From the NCBI GenBank assembly GCA_040954595.2, contig CM082584.2, positions 4,402,001-4,466,000 on the forward strand: a stretch of 64,000 nucleotides of DNA. Reading direction: 5' to 3'. Position 1 is the first letter of the stretch; the number at the start of each line of letters is the position of its first letter. Shown piece after piece: positions 1-13,748 of the stretch. This stretch comes from Balanoglossus misakiensis (lineage: Eukaryota; Hemichordata). Below the pieces are notes generated by a model. The model searched no databases. It saw only the letters and a program-made list of their open reading frames with translations, and was not told the origin of the DNA. Both the position numbers and the translations under genes were made by a program.

Positions 1-3000
1 ACTCATATCTTTATTTTAAAATTTCGCTCAACAAGATTTCTTTGTTTTCTCATTTTAGTAAAAACACTTCTGTTCTTTGTTCCTGACTATGCTTTTCAAT
101 TGGAAACGTCGTATCACGATCGACGCTGTTATCAGAAAAGAAAACAATAGGAGCAACTTTGTACCCGGCACACCTATATTCCTTTGTGTAAATTAGCTGT
201 TTCCATGGTGCACTTTAAAAACAAAACAAAACAAAACATCACTCATATCTTTATTTTAAAATTTCGCTCAACAAGATTTCTTTGTTTTCTCATTTTAGTA
301 AAAACATTTCTGTTCTTTGTTCCTGACTATGCTTTTCAATTGGAAATGTCGCATCACGATCGACGCTGTTATCAGAAAAGAAAACAATAGGAGCAACTTT
401 GTACCCGGCACACCTACATTCCTTTGTGTAAATTAGCTGTTTCCATGGTGCACTTTAAAAACAAAACAAAACAAAACAAAACAAAACAAAACATCACTCA
501 TATCTTTATTTTAAAATTTCGCTCAACAAGTTTTCTTTGTTTTCTCATTTTAGTAAAAACACTTCTGTTCTTTGTTCCTGACTATGCTTTTCAATTGGAA
601 ACGTCGTATCACGATCGACGCTGTTATCAGAAAAGAAAACAATAGGAGCAACTTTGTACCCGGCACACCTATATTCCTTTGTGTAAATTAGCTGTTTCCA
701 TGGTGCACTTTAAAAACAAAACAAAACAAAACAAAACAAAACAAAACATCACTCATATCTTTATTTTAAAATTTCGCTCAACAAGATTTCTTTGTTTTCT
801 CATTTTAGTAAAAACATTTCTGTTCTTTGTTCCTGACTATGCTTTTCAATTGGAAATGTCGCATCACGATCGACGCTGTTATCAGAAAAGAAAACAATAG
901 GAGCAACTTTGTACCCGGCACACCGATATTCCTTTGTGTAAATTAGCTGTTTCCATGGTGCACTTTAAAAACAAAACAAAACAAAACAAAACAAAACAAA
1001 ACATCACTCATATCTTTATTTTAAAATTTCGCTCAACAAGATTTCTTTGTTTTCTCATTTTAGTAAAAACACTTCTGTTCTTTGTTCCTGACTATGCTTT
1101 TCAATTGGAAACGTCGTATCACGATCGACGCTGTTATCAGAAAAGAAAACAATAGGAGCAACTTTGTACCCGGCACACCTATATTCCTTTGTGTAAATTA
1201 GCTGTTTCCATGGTGCACTTTAAAAACAAAACAAAACAAAACAAAACAAAACAAAACATCACTCATATCTTTATTTTAAAATTTCACTCAACAAGATTTC
1301 TTTGTTTTCTCATTTTAGTAAAAACATTTCTGTTCTTTGTTCCTGACTATGCTTTTCAATTGGAAACGTCGTATCACGATCGACGCTGTTATCAGAAAAG
1401 AAAACAATAGGAGCAACTTTGTACCTGGTACACCTCTATTCCTTTGTGTAAATTAGCTGTTACCACGGTGCACTTTAAAAACAAAACAAAACAAAACAAA
1501 ACAAAACAAAACAAAACATCACTCATATCTTTATTTTAAAATTTCACTCAACAAGATTTCTTTGTTTTCTCATTTTAGTAAAAACATTTCTGTTCTTTGT
1601 TCCTGACTATGCTTTTCAATTGGAAACGTCGTATCACGATCGACGCTGTTATCAGAAAAGAAAACAATAGGAGCAACTTTGTACCAGGCACACCTATATT
1701 CCTTTGTGTAAATTAGCTGTTTCCATTGTGCACTTTAAAAACAAAACAAAACAAAACAAAACAAAACAAAACAAAACATCACTCATATCTTTATTTTAAA
1801 ATTTCGCTCAACAAGATTTCTTTGTTTTCTCATTTTAGTAAAAACATTTCTGTTCTTTGTTCCTGACTATGCTTTTCAATTGGAAACGTCGTATCACGAT
1901 CGACGCTGTTATCAGAAAAGAAAACAATAGGAGCAACTTTGTACCCGGCACACCTATATTCCTTTGTGTAAATTAGCTGTTTCCATGGTGCACTTTAAAA
2001 ACAAAACAAAACAAAACAAAACAAAACAAAACAAAACAAAACATCACTCATATCTTTATTTTAAAATTTCACTCAACAAGATTTCTTTGTTTCCCATTTT
2101 AGTAAAAACACTTCTGTTCTTTGTTCCTGACTATGCTTTTCAATTGGAAACGTCGTATCACGATCGACGCTGTTATCAGAAAAGAAAACAATAGGAGCAA
2201 CTTTGTACCCGGCACACCTATATTCCTTTGTATAAATTAGCTGTTTCCATGGTGCACTTTAAAAACAAAACAAAACAAAACAAAACAAAACAAAACAAAA
2301 CATCACTCATATCTTTATTTTAAAATTTCACTCAACAAGATTTCTTTGTTTCCCATTTTAGTAAAAACACTTCTGTTCTTTTTTCCGGACAATGCTTTTC
2401 AATTGGAAACGTCGTATCACGATCGACGCTGTTATCAGAAAAGAAAACAATAGGAGCAACTTTGTACCCGGTACACCTATATTCCTTTGTGTAAATTAGC
2501 TGTTTCCATGGTGCACTTTAAAAACAAAACAAAACAAAACAAAACAAAACAAAACATCACTCATATCTTTATTTTAAAATTTCACTCAACAAGATTTCTT
2601 TGTTTCCCATTTTAGTAAAAACACTTCTGCTCTTTTTTCCGGACAATGCTTTTCAATTGGAAACGTCGTATCACGATCGACGCTGTTATCAGAAAAGAAA
2701 ACAATAGGAGCAACTTTGTACCCGGCACACCTATATTCCTTTGTGTAAATTAGCTGTTTCCATGGTGCACTTTAAAAACAAAACAAAACAAAACAAAACA
2801 TCACTCATATCTTTATTTTAAAATTTCACTCAACAAGATTTCTTTGTTTCCCATTTTAGTAAAAACACTTCTGTTCTTTGTTCCTGACTATGCTTTTCAA
2901 TTGGAAACGTCGTATCACGATCGACGCTGTTATCAGAAAAGAAAACAATAGGAGCAACTTTGTACCCGGCACACCTATATTCCTTTGTATAAATTAGCTG

Positions 3001-6000
3001 TTTCCATGGTGCACTTTAAAAACAAAACAAAACAAAACAAAACAAAACAAAACAAAACATCACTCATATCTTTATTTTAAAATTTCACTCAACAAGATTT
3101 CTTTGTTTCCCATTTTAGTAAAAACACTTCTGTTCTTTTTTCCGGACAATGCTTTTCAATTGGAAACGTCGTATCACGATCGACGCTGTTATCAGAAAAG
3201 AAAACAATAGGAGCAACTTTGTACCCGGTACACCTATATTCCTTTGTGTAAATTAGCTGTTTCCATGGTGCACTTTAAAAACAAAACAAAACAAAACAAA
3301 ACAAAACAAAACATCACTCATATCTTTATTTTAAAATTTCACTCAACAAGATTTCTTTGTTTCCCATTTTAGTAAAAACACTTCTGCTCTTTTTTCCGGA
3401 CAATGCTTTTCAATTGGAAACGTCGTATCACGATCGACGCTGTTATCAGAAAAGAAAACAATAGGAGCAACTTTGTACCCGGCACACCTATATTCCTTTG
3501 TGTAAATTAGCTGTTTCCATGGTGCACTTTAAAAACAAAACAAAACAAAACAAAACATCACTCATATCTTTATTTTAAAATTTCGCTCAACAAGATTTCT
3601 TTGTTTTCTCATTTTAGTAAAAACACTTCTGTTCTTTGTTCCTGACTATGCTTTTCAATTGGAAACGTCGTATCACGATCGACGCTGTTATCAGAAAAGA
3701 AAACAATAGGAGCAACTTTGTACCCGGCACACCTATATTCCTTTGTGTAAATTAGCTGTTTCCATGGTGCACTTTAAAAACAAAACAAAACAAAACATCA
3801 CTCATATCTTTATTTTAAAATTTCGCTCAACAAGATTTCTTTGTTTTCTCATTTTAGTAAAAACATTTCTGTTCTTTGTTCCTGACTATGCTTTTCAATT
3901 GGAAATGTCGCATCACGATCGACGCTGTTATCAGAAAAGAAAACAATAGGAGCAACTTTGTACCCGGCACACCTACATTCCTTTGTGTAAATTAGCTGTT
4001 TCCATGGTGCACTTTAAAAACAAAACAAAACAAAACAAAACAAAACAAAACATCACTCATATCTTTATTTTAAAATTTCGCTCAACAAGTTTTCTTTGTT
4101 TTCTCATTTTAGTAAAAACACTTCTGTTCTTTGTTCCTGACTATGCTTTTCAATTGGAAACGTCGTATCACGATCGACGCTGTTATCAGAAAAGAAAACA
4201 ATAGGAGCAACTTTGTACCCGGCACACCTATATTCCTTTGTGTAAATTAGCTGTTTCCATGGTGCACTTTAAAAACAAAACAAAACAAAACAAAACAAAA
4301 CATCACTCATATCTTTATTTTAAAATTTCGCTCAACAAGATTTCTTTGTTTTCTCATTTTAGTAAAAACATTTCTGTTCTTTGTTCCTGACTATGCTTTT
4401 CAATTGGAAATGTCGCATCACGATCGACGCTGTTATCAGAAAAGAAAACAATAGGAGCAACTTTGTACCCGGCACACCGATATTCCTTTGTGTAAATTAG
4501 CTGTTTCCATGGTGCACTTTAAAAACAAAACAAAACAAAACAAAACAAAACATCACTCATATCTTTATTTTAAAATTTCGCTCAACAAGATTTCTTTGTT
4601 TTCTCATTTTAGTAAACACATTTCTGTTCTTTGTTCCTGACTATGCTTTTCAATTGGAAACGTCGCATCACGATCGACGCTGTTATCAGAAAAGAAAACA
4701 ATAGGAGCAACTTTGTACCCGGCACACCGATATTCCTTTGTGTAAATTAGCTGTTTCCATGGTGCACTTTAAAAACAAAACAAAACAAAACAAAACAAAA
4801 CAAAACATCACTCATATCTTTATTTTAAAATTTCGCTCAACAAGTTTTCTTTGTTTTCTCATTTTAGTAAAAACACTTCTGTTCTTTGTTCCTGACTATG
4901 CTTTTCAATTGGAAACGTCGTATCACGATCGACGCTGTTATCAGAAAAGAAAACAATAGGAGCAACTTTGTACCCGGCACACCGATATTCCTTTGTGTAA
5001 ATTAGCTGTTTCCATGGTGCACTTTAAAAACAAAACAAAACAAAACAAAACAAAACAAAACATCACTCATATCTTTATTTTAAAATTTCGCTCAACAAGA
5101 TTTCTTTGTTTTCTCATTTTAGTAAAAACATTTCTGTTCTTTGTTCCTGACTATGCTTTTCAATTGGAAATGTCGCATCACGATCGACGCTGTTATCAGA
5201 AAAGAAAACAATAGGAGCAACTTTGTACCCGGCACACCGATATTCCTTTGTGTAAATTAGCTGTTTCCATGGTGCACTTTAAAAACAAAACAAAACAAAA
5301 CAAAACAAAACAAAACATCACTCATATCTTTATTTTAAAATTTCGCTCAACAAGATTTCTTTGTTTTCTCATTTTAGTAAAAACACTTCTCTTCTTTGTT
5401 CCTGACTATGCTTTTCAATTGGAAACGTCGTATCACGATCGACGCTGTTATCAGAAAAGAAAACAATAGGAGCAACTTTGTACCCGGCACACCTATATTC
5501 CTTTGTGTAAATTAGCTGTTTCCATGGTGCACTTTAAAAACAAAACAAAACAAAACAAAACAAAACAAAACATCACTCATATCTTTATTTTAAAATTTCA
5601 CTCAACAAGATTTCTTTGTTTTCTCATTTTAGTAAAAACATTTCTGTTCTTTGTTCCTGACTATGCTTTTCAATTGGAAACGTCGTATCACGATCGACGC
5701 TGTTATCAGAAAAGAAAACAATAGGAGCAACTTTGTACCTGGTACACCTCTATTCCTTTGTGTAAATTAGCTGTTACCACGGTGCACTTTAAAAACAAAA
5801 CAAAACAAAACAAAACAAAACAAAACAAAACATCACTCATATCTTTATTTTAAAATTTCACTCAACAAGATTTCTTTGTTTCCCATTTTAGTAAAAACAC
5901 TTCTGTTCTTTGTTCCTGACTATGCTTTTCAATTGGAAACGTCGTATCACGATCGACGCTGTTATCAGAAAAGAAAACAATAGGAGCAACTTTGTACCCG

Positions 6001-9000
6001 GCACACCTATATTCCTTTGTATAAATTAGCTGTTTCCATGGTGCACTTTAAAAACAAAACAAAACAAAACAAAACAAAACAAAACAAAACATCACTCATA
6101 TCTTTATTTTAAAATTTCACTCAACAAGATTTCTTTGTTTCCCATTTTAGTAAAAACACTTCTGTTCTTTTTTCCGGACAATGCTTTTCAATTGGAAACG
6201 TCGTATCACGATCGACGCTGTTATCAGAAAAGAAAACAATAGGAGCAACTTTGTACCCGGTACACCTATATTCCTTTGTGTAAATTAGCTGTTTCCATGG
6301 TGCACTTTAAAAACAAAACAAAACAAAACAAAACAAAACAAAACATCACTCATATCTTTATTTTAAAATTTCACTCAACAAGATTTCTTTGTTTCCCATT
6401 TTAGTAAAAACACTTCTGCTCTTTTTTCCGGACAATGCTTTTCAATTGGAAACGTCGTATCACGATCGACGCTGTTATCAGAAAAGAAAACAATAGGAGC
6501 AACTTTGTACCCGGCACACCTATATTCCTTTGTGTAAATTAGCTGTTTCCATGGTGCACTTTAAAAACAAAACAAAACAAAACAAAACATCACTCATATC
6601 TTTATTTTAAAATTTCACTCAACAAGATTTCTTTGTTTCCCATTTTAGTAAAAACACTTCTGTTCTTTGTTCCTGACTATGCTTTTCAATTGGAAACGTC
6701 GTATCACGATCGACGCTGTTATCAGAAAAGAAAACAATAGGAGCAACTTTGTACCCGGCACACCTATATTCCTTTGTATAAATTAGCTGTTTCCATGGTG
6801 CACTTTAAAAACAAAACAAAACAAAACAAAACAAAACAAAACAAAACATCACTCATATCTTTATTTTAAAATTTCACTCAACAAGATTTCTTTGTTTCCC
6901 ATTTTAGTAAAAACACTTCTGTTCTTTTTTCCGGACAATGCTTTTCAATTGGAAACGTCGTATCACGATCGACGCTGTTATCAGAAAAGAAAACAATAGG
7001 AGCAACTTTGTACCCGGTACACCTATATTCCTTTGTGTAAATTAGCTGTTTCCATGGTGCACTTTAAAAACAAAACAAAACAAAACAAAACAAAACAAAA
7101 CATCACTCATATCTTTATTTTAAAATTTCACTCAACAAGATTTCTTTGTTTCCCATTTTAGTAAAAACACTTCTGCTCTTTTTTCCGGACAATGCTTTTC
7201 AATTGGAAACGTCGTATCACGATCGACGCTGTTATCAGAAAAGAAAACAATAGGAGCAACTTTGTACCCGGCACACCTATATTCCTTTGTGTAAATTAGC
7301 TGTTTCCATGGTGCACTTTAAAAACAAAACAAAACAAAACAAAACATCACTCATATCTTTATTTTAAAATTTCGCTCAACAAGATTTCTTTGTTTTCTCA
7401 TTTTAGTAAAAACACTTCTGTTCTTTGTTCCTGACTATGCTTTTCAATTGGAAACGTCGTATCACGATCGACGCTGTTATCAGAAAAGAAAACAATAGGA
7501 GCAACTTTGTACCCGGCACACCTATATTCCTTTGTGTAAATTAGCTGTTTCCATGGTGCACTTTAAAAACAAAACAAAACAAAACATCACTCATATCTTT
7601 ATTTTAAAATTTCGCTCAACAAGATTTCTTTGTTTTCTCATTTTAGTAAAAACATTTCTGTTCTTTGTTCCTGACTATGCTTTTCAATTGGAAATGTCGC
7701 ATCACGATCGACGCTGTTATCAGAAAAGAAAACAATAGGAGCAACTTTGTACCCGGCACACCTACATTCCTTTGTGTAAATTAGCTGTTTCCATGGTGCA
7801 CTTTAAAAACAAAACAAAACAAAACAAAACAAAACAAAACATCACTCATATCTTTATTTTAAAATTTCGCTCAACAAGTTTTCTTTGTTTTCTCATTTTA
7901 GTAAAAACACTTCTGTTCTTTGTTCCTGACTATGCTTTTCAATTGGAAACGTCGTATCACGATCGACGCTGTTATCAGAAAAGAAAACAATAGGAGCAAC
8001 TTTGTACCCGGCACACCTATATTCCTTTGTGTAAATTAGCTGTTTCCATGGTGCACTTTAAAAACAAAACAAAACAAAACAAAACAAAACATCACTCATA
8101 TCTTTATTTTAAAATTTCGCTCAACAAGATTTCTTTGTTTTCTCATTTTAGTAAAAACATTTCTGTTCTTTGTTCCTGACTATGCTTTTCAATTGGAAAT
8201 GTCGCATCACGATCGACGCTGTTATCAGAAAAGAAAACAATAGGAGCAACTTTGTACCCGGCACACCGATATTCCTTTGTGTAAATTAGCTGTTTCCATG
8301 GTGCACTTTAAAAACAAAACAAAACAAAACAAAACAAAACATCACTCATATCTTTATTTTAAAATTTCGCTCAACAAGATTTCTTTGTTTTCTCATTTTA
8401 GTAAACACATTTCTGTTCTTTGTTCCTGACTATGCTTTTCAATTGGAAACGTCGCATCACGATCGACGCTGTTATCAGAAAAGAAAACAATAGGAGCAAC
8501 TTTGTACCCGGCACACCGATATTCCTTTGTGTAAATTAGCTGTTTCCATGGTGCACTTTAAAAACAAAACAAAACAAAACAAAACAAAACATCACTCATA
8601 TCTTTATTTTAAAATTTCGCTCAACAAGATTTCTTTGTTTTCTCATTTTAGTAAAAACACTTCTCTTCTTTGTTCCTGACTATGCTTTTCAATTGGAAAC
8701 GTCGTATCACGATCGACGCTGTTATCAGAAAAGAAAACAATAGGAGCAACTTTGTACCCGGCACACCTATATTCCTTTGTGTAAATTAGCTGTTTCCATG
8801 GTGCACTTTAAAAACAAAACAAAACAAAACAAAACAAAACAAAACATCACTCATATCTTTATTTTAAAATTTCACTCAACAAGATTTCTTTGTTTTCTCA
8901 TTTTAGTAAAAACATTTCTGTTCTTTGTTCCTGACTATGCTTTTCAATTGGAAACGTCGTATCACGATCGACGCTGTTATCAGAAAAGAAAACAATAGGA

Positions 9001-11100
9001 GCAACTTTGTACCTGGTACACCTCTATTCCTTTGTGTAAATTAGCTGTTACCACGGTGCACTTTAAAAACAAAACAAAACAAAACAAAACAAAACAAAAC
9101 AAAACATCACTCATATCTTTATTTTAAAATTTCGCTCAACAAGATTTCTTTGTTTTCTCATTTTAGTAAAAACATTTCTGTTCTTTGTTCCTGACTATGC
9201 TTTTCAATTGGAAACGTCGTATCACGATCGACGCTGTTATCAGAAAAGAAAACAATAGGAGCAACTTTGTACCCGGCACACCTATATTCCTTTGTGTAAA
9301 TTAGCTGTTTCCATGGTGCACTTTAAAAACAAAACAAAACAAAACAAAACAAAACAAAACATCACTCATATCTTTATTTTAAAATTTCACTCAACAAGAT
9401 TTCTTTGTTTCCCATTTTAGTAAAAACACTTCTGTTCTTTGTTCCTGACTATGCTTTTCAATTGGAAACGTCGTATCACGATCCACGCTGTTATCAGAAA
9501 AGAAAACAATAGGAGCAACTTTGTACCCGGCACACCTATATTCCTTTGTATAAATTAGCTGTTTCCATGGTGCACTTTAAAAACAAAACAAAACAAAACA
9601 AAACAAAACAAAACAAAACAAAACATCACTCATATCTTTATTTTAAAATTTCACTCAACAAGATTTCTTTGTTTCCCATTTTAGTAAAAACACTTCTGTT
9701 CTTTTTTCCGGACAATGCTTTTCAATTGGAAACGTCGTATCACGATCGACGCTGTTATCAGAAAAGAAAACAATAGGAGCAACTTTGTACCCGGTACACC
9801 TATATTCCTTTGTGTAAATTAGCTGTTTCCATGGTGCACTTTAAAAACAAAACAAAACAAAACAAAACAAAACAAAACATCACTCATATCTTTATTTTAA
9901 AATTTCACTCAACAAGATTTCTTTGTTTCCCATTTTAGTAAAAACACTTCTGCTCTTTTTTCCGGACAATGCTTTTCAATTGGAAACGTCGTATCACGAT
10001 CGACGCTGTTATCAGAAAAGAAAACAATAGGAGCAACTTTGTACCCGGCACACCTATATTCCTTTGTGTAAATTAGCTGTTTCCATGGTGCACTTTAAAA
10101 ACAAAACAAAACAAAACAAAACATCACTCATATCTTTATTTTAAAATTTCACTCAACAAGATTTCTTTGTTTCCCATTTTAGTAAAAACACTTCTGTTCT
10201 TTGTTCCTGACTATGCTTTTCAATTGGAAACGTCGTATCACGATCGACGCTGTTATCAGAAAAGAAAACAATAGGAGCAACTTTGTACCCGGCACACCTA
10301 TATTCCTTTGTATAAATTAGCTGTTTCCATGGTGCACTTTAAAAACAAAACAAAACAAAACAAAACAAAACAAAACATCACTCATATCTTTATTTTAAAA
10401 TTTCACTCAACAAGATTTCTTTGTTTCCCATTTTAGTAAAAACACTTCTGTTCTTTTTTCCGGACAATGCTTTTCAATTGGAAACGTCGTATCACGATCG
10501 ACGCTGTTATCAGAAAAGAAAACAATAGGAGCAACTTTGTACCCGGCACACCTATATTCCTTTGTGTAAATTAGCTGTTTCCATGGTGCACTTTAAAAAC
10601 AAAACAAAACAAAACAAAACATCACTCATATCTTTATTTTAAAATTTCACTCAACAAGATTTCTTTGTTTCCCATTTTAGTAAAAACACTTCTGTTCTTT
10701 GTTCCTGACTATGCTTTTCAATTGGAAACGTCGTATCACGATCGACGCTGTTATCAGAAAAGAAAACAATAGGAGCAACTTTGTACCCGGCACACCTATA
10801 TTCCTTTGTATAAATTAGCTGTTTCCATGGTGCACTTTAAAAACAAAACAAAACAAAACAAAACAAAACAAAACATCACTCATATCTTTATTTTAAAATT
10901 TCACTCAACAAGATTTCTTTGTTTCCCATTTTAGTAAAAACACTTCTGTTCTTTTTTCCGGACAATGCTTTTCAATTGGAAACGTCGTATCACGATCGAC
11001 GCTGTTATCAGAAAAGAAAACAATAGGAGCAACTTTGTACCCGGCACACCTATATTCCTTTGTGTAAATTAGCTGTTTCCATGGTGCACTTTAAAAACAA
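1..11100. repeat. Higher-order repeat of the satellite, ~3.6-3.8 kb
   Basis: Variant units recur in the same order. The short unit near 184 recurs near 3743 and 7532, spacings of 3559 and 3789 bp. The variant with GCTGTTACCACGG recurs near 1460, 5770 and 9048. The variant with AGTAAACACA occurs near 4611 and 8401, 3790 bp apart. Blocks of about 14-15 units were therefore duplicated as a whole, with a few units gained or lost between blocks. This is the pattern expected from unequal exchange, or from an assembly that has collapsed or expanded a longer array. Confidence 0.9.
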
Positions 11101-11608
11101 AACAAAACAAAACAAAACAAAACAAAACAAAACATCACTCATATCTTTATTTTAAAATTTCGCTCAACAAGATTTCTTTGTTTTCTCATTTTAGTAAAAA
11201 CATTTCTGTTCTTTGTTCCTGACTATGCTTTTCAATTGGAAATGTCGCATCACGATCGACGCTGTTATCAGAAAAGAAAACAATAGGAGCAACTTTGTAC
11301 CCGGCACACCTATATTCCTTTGTGTAAATTAGCTGTTTCCATGGTGCACTTTAAAAACAAAACAAAACAAAACAAAACAAAACATCACTCATATCTTTAT
11401 TTTAAAATTTCGCTCAACAAGATTTCTTTGTTTTCTCATTTTAGTAAAAACACTTCTGTTCTTTGTTCCTGACTATGCTTTTCAATTGGAAACGTCGTAT
11501 CACGATCGACGCTGTTATCAGAAAAGAAAACAATAGGAGCAACTTTGTACCCGGCACACCTATATTCCTTTGTGTAAATTAGCTGTTTCCATGGTGCACT
11601 TTAAAAAC
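1..11608. repeat. Satellite array, ~255-bp unit
   Basis: About 46 head-to-tail units fill this stretch. Each runs from ACTCATATCTTTATTTTAAA, through a middle part with TTTTCAATTGGAAACGTCG and GCTGTTATCAGAAAAG, to TTTAAAAACAAAAC. Each unit ends in an (AAAAC)n pentanucleotide run whose copy number sets unit length, so lengths step by 5 bp. Two subfamilies are visible: one with TTTGTTTTCTCATTTT and CCTGACTATG, the other with TTTGTTTCCCATTTT (2 bp shorter) and usually CCGGACAATG. Short open frames of 68-76 codons recur, but the 5-bp runs shift frame between units and two bp are lost in one subfamily, so coding selection is unlikely. The array starts before position 1. Confidence 0.97.
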
Positions 11609-13102
11609 AGAACACACCATTGGTTCGAAATATAGTTATACACATTATATCACAATTTGGGATGCAAAATGAAAAAAAAATATGAGAGTTCATCATTTTG
11701 ATTTGTTATTCCATAAATTTGAACACTATCAATCTTTATATATCGCCGTACCGTGTGCAGCGTCAATTTCTCATGTACATTGTATATTGTTACAACGTTG
11801 GCGACTGTTGTGTTTGAAGACGTCAATTTGTCTTTAACGTTACCATTTGAGAAAAATCCGACAGGGCAGTAAAATTCCATGACAAAATTTCAAAAACGGG
11901 TATACCCCTAATGAACCCCTTGGTTTGAAAAACGATTGATTTCCCATTTTTCTTATGTACCTTCATAATGCAATAGTCAACATTGGCAATGCCTTGGATA
12001 TCTTCTGAAATTCAGTGTCTTGCAGCATTTTTATCCAGTAATATAATTTATATCGGCGCATTTTGATTACCACCCGAAATCCCATCGTCCGCTCACACGG
12101 GTTGTTGCAAGACATTGGCGGGCGAAGATGTTTCACGTTTCCGAATTGATAAAATAAATTTAAACTTGGACTCTGTCTCGGTTGTTGCATTGTCTTCGTT
12201 CACGTTTTTGTCATGAAAAGCGATCATAAATTACCAAACTGTTGAAAAATGCGCAGCAAACTAGACTGGGACTTATAAAACTTACCTGCAGTATGTCGAC
12301 GTCGTCTTAGTACAAGTCAAATGAGACTTTGTTAACAATAGCACACGTTTTATGTACTAGTATCAGTGAGCAATAAATTATCTACGAACAATATGTATAT
12401 TAATTATTATGTCACATACCCGATTGGTTACTCCGAAGGATCAACCATTTTATGTAGGGTATCCAAGATCGTTTTTATAGCCCTTTATTAGGAGGAAGTT
12501 GATGTAATTATATGTAAGTTTTTGTGGACTTGACATTTAGAAAAGAGTTGTAAGTACAGGTTTTGAATTTCACCTGATATAAGATTAAATCAATTAAACG
12601 TGAAAGGTTAGTAATACTATAGACTAAAATCCAGCTAAATTTGAAAACTTGCCATCCGTTGGTCCGGATTGGGGGTTGTCGTATTCAAATTAAGGCAGTC
12701 GATTCCATGGCTACATGTACAAACAAATTAAACAGAAATTCCATGGAAACCATGTACACTACGTGCCTACAGATTGTACGCCAAGGTTTTAAATGACTGG
12801 TGCCAGGCTAGTAACAATATGGATGTAAACAAAAACGAGGCAGTATGTGAAGTCAGTTTTATTTAGACCGTTAAATTAGACCGGGTCGCGTTTCACAGCT
12901 TAGACACCATGTCATATGCCTTGCTCCATGTTAATCAAACAAGTAATAAAAAAATCGGGCGCAAAGGCCAAGTAGCCGACAAAATATGCAAATGATATGA
13001 AAGCTTCTATGATGATGATGGGGTGGGGGGGGGGGGGGGGCTAGTGGGAGTTGGAGTGGGAACTGCACGGGGCCCTGCCTGTTTGTAGTTAGTTGCAAAG
13101 TT
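11609..13102. repeat. Large tandem segment, copy 1
   Basis: A non-satellite segment of about 1.5 kb begins at CAGAACACACCATTGG, where a satellite unit breaks off. It ends at GTTAGTTGCAAAGTTAC, after which a satellite unit resumes mid-unit at ACATTTCTGTTC. It contains a (GAT)n-like stretch followed by a run of about 18 G near 13021-13040, and CTTACCTGCAG near 12281, which on the minus strand is a good splice donor (CTGCAG/GTAAG). No recognisable protein is encoded; the 75-78 codon open frames are conserved only because the copies are nearly identical. Confidence 0.92.
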
Positions 13103-13748
13103 ACATTTCTGTTCTTTGTTCCTGACTATGCTTTTCAATTGGAAACGTCGTATCACGATCGACGCTGTTATCAGAAAAGAAAACAATAGGAGCAACTTTG
13201 TACCCGGCACACCTATATTCCTTTGTGTAAATTAGCTGTTTCCATGGTGCACTTTAAAAACAAAACAAAACAAAACAAAACATCACTCATATCTTTATTT
13301 TAAAATTTCGCTCAACAAGATTTCTTTGTTTTCTCATTTTAGTAAAAACATTTCTGTTCTTTGTTCCTGACTATGCTTTTCAATTGGAAATGTCGCATCA
13401 CGATCGACGCTGTTATCAGAAAAGAAAACAATAGGAGCAACTTTGTACCCGGCACACCTACATTCCTTTGTGTAAATTAGCTGTTTCCATGGTGCACTTT
13501 AAAAACAAAACAAAACAAAACAAAACATCACTCATATCTTTATTTTAAAATTTCGCTCAACAAGATTTCTTTGTTTTCTCATTTTAGTAAAAACACTTCT
13601 GTTCTTTGTTCCTGACTATGCTTTTCAATTGGAAACGTCGTATCACGATCGACGCTGTTATCAGAAAAGAAAACAATAGGAGCAACTTTGTACCCGGCAC
13701 ACCTATATTCCTTTGTGTAAATTAGCTGTTTCCATGGTGCACTTTAAA
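13103..13748. repeat. Satellite units between large segments 1 and 2
   Basis: A partial unit entered at ACATTTCTGTTC and two further satellite units with (AAAAC)n runs. They belong to the TTTTCTCATTTT subfamily. Confidence 0.95.

Noticed and set aside
184-9776. Recurring 68-76 codon open frames in the satellite
   Set aside because: They follow from near-identical repeat units. The frame depends on the number of AAAAC repeats and on a 2-bp subfamily difference, with no initiation, splice or domain evidence.
1-11608. CRISPR-like array
   Set aside because: Units are about 255 bp with no short repeat-spacer structure, and the DNA is eukaryotic.
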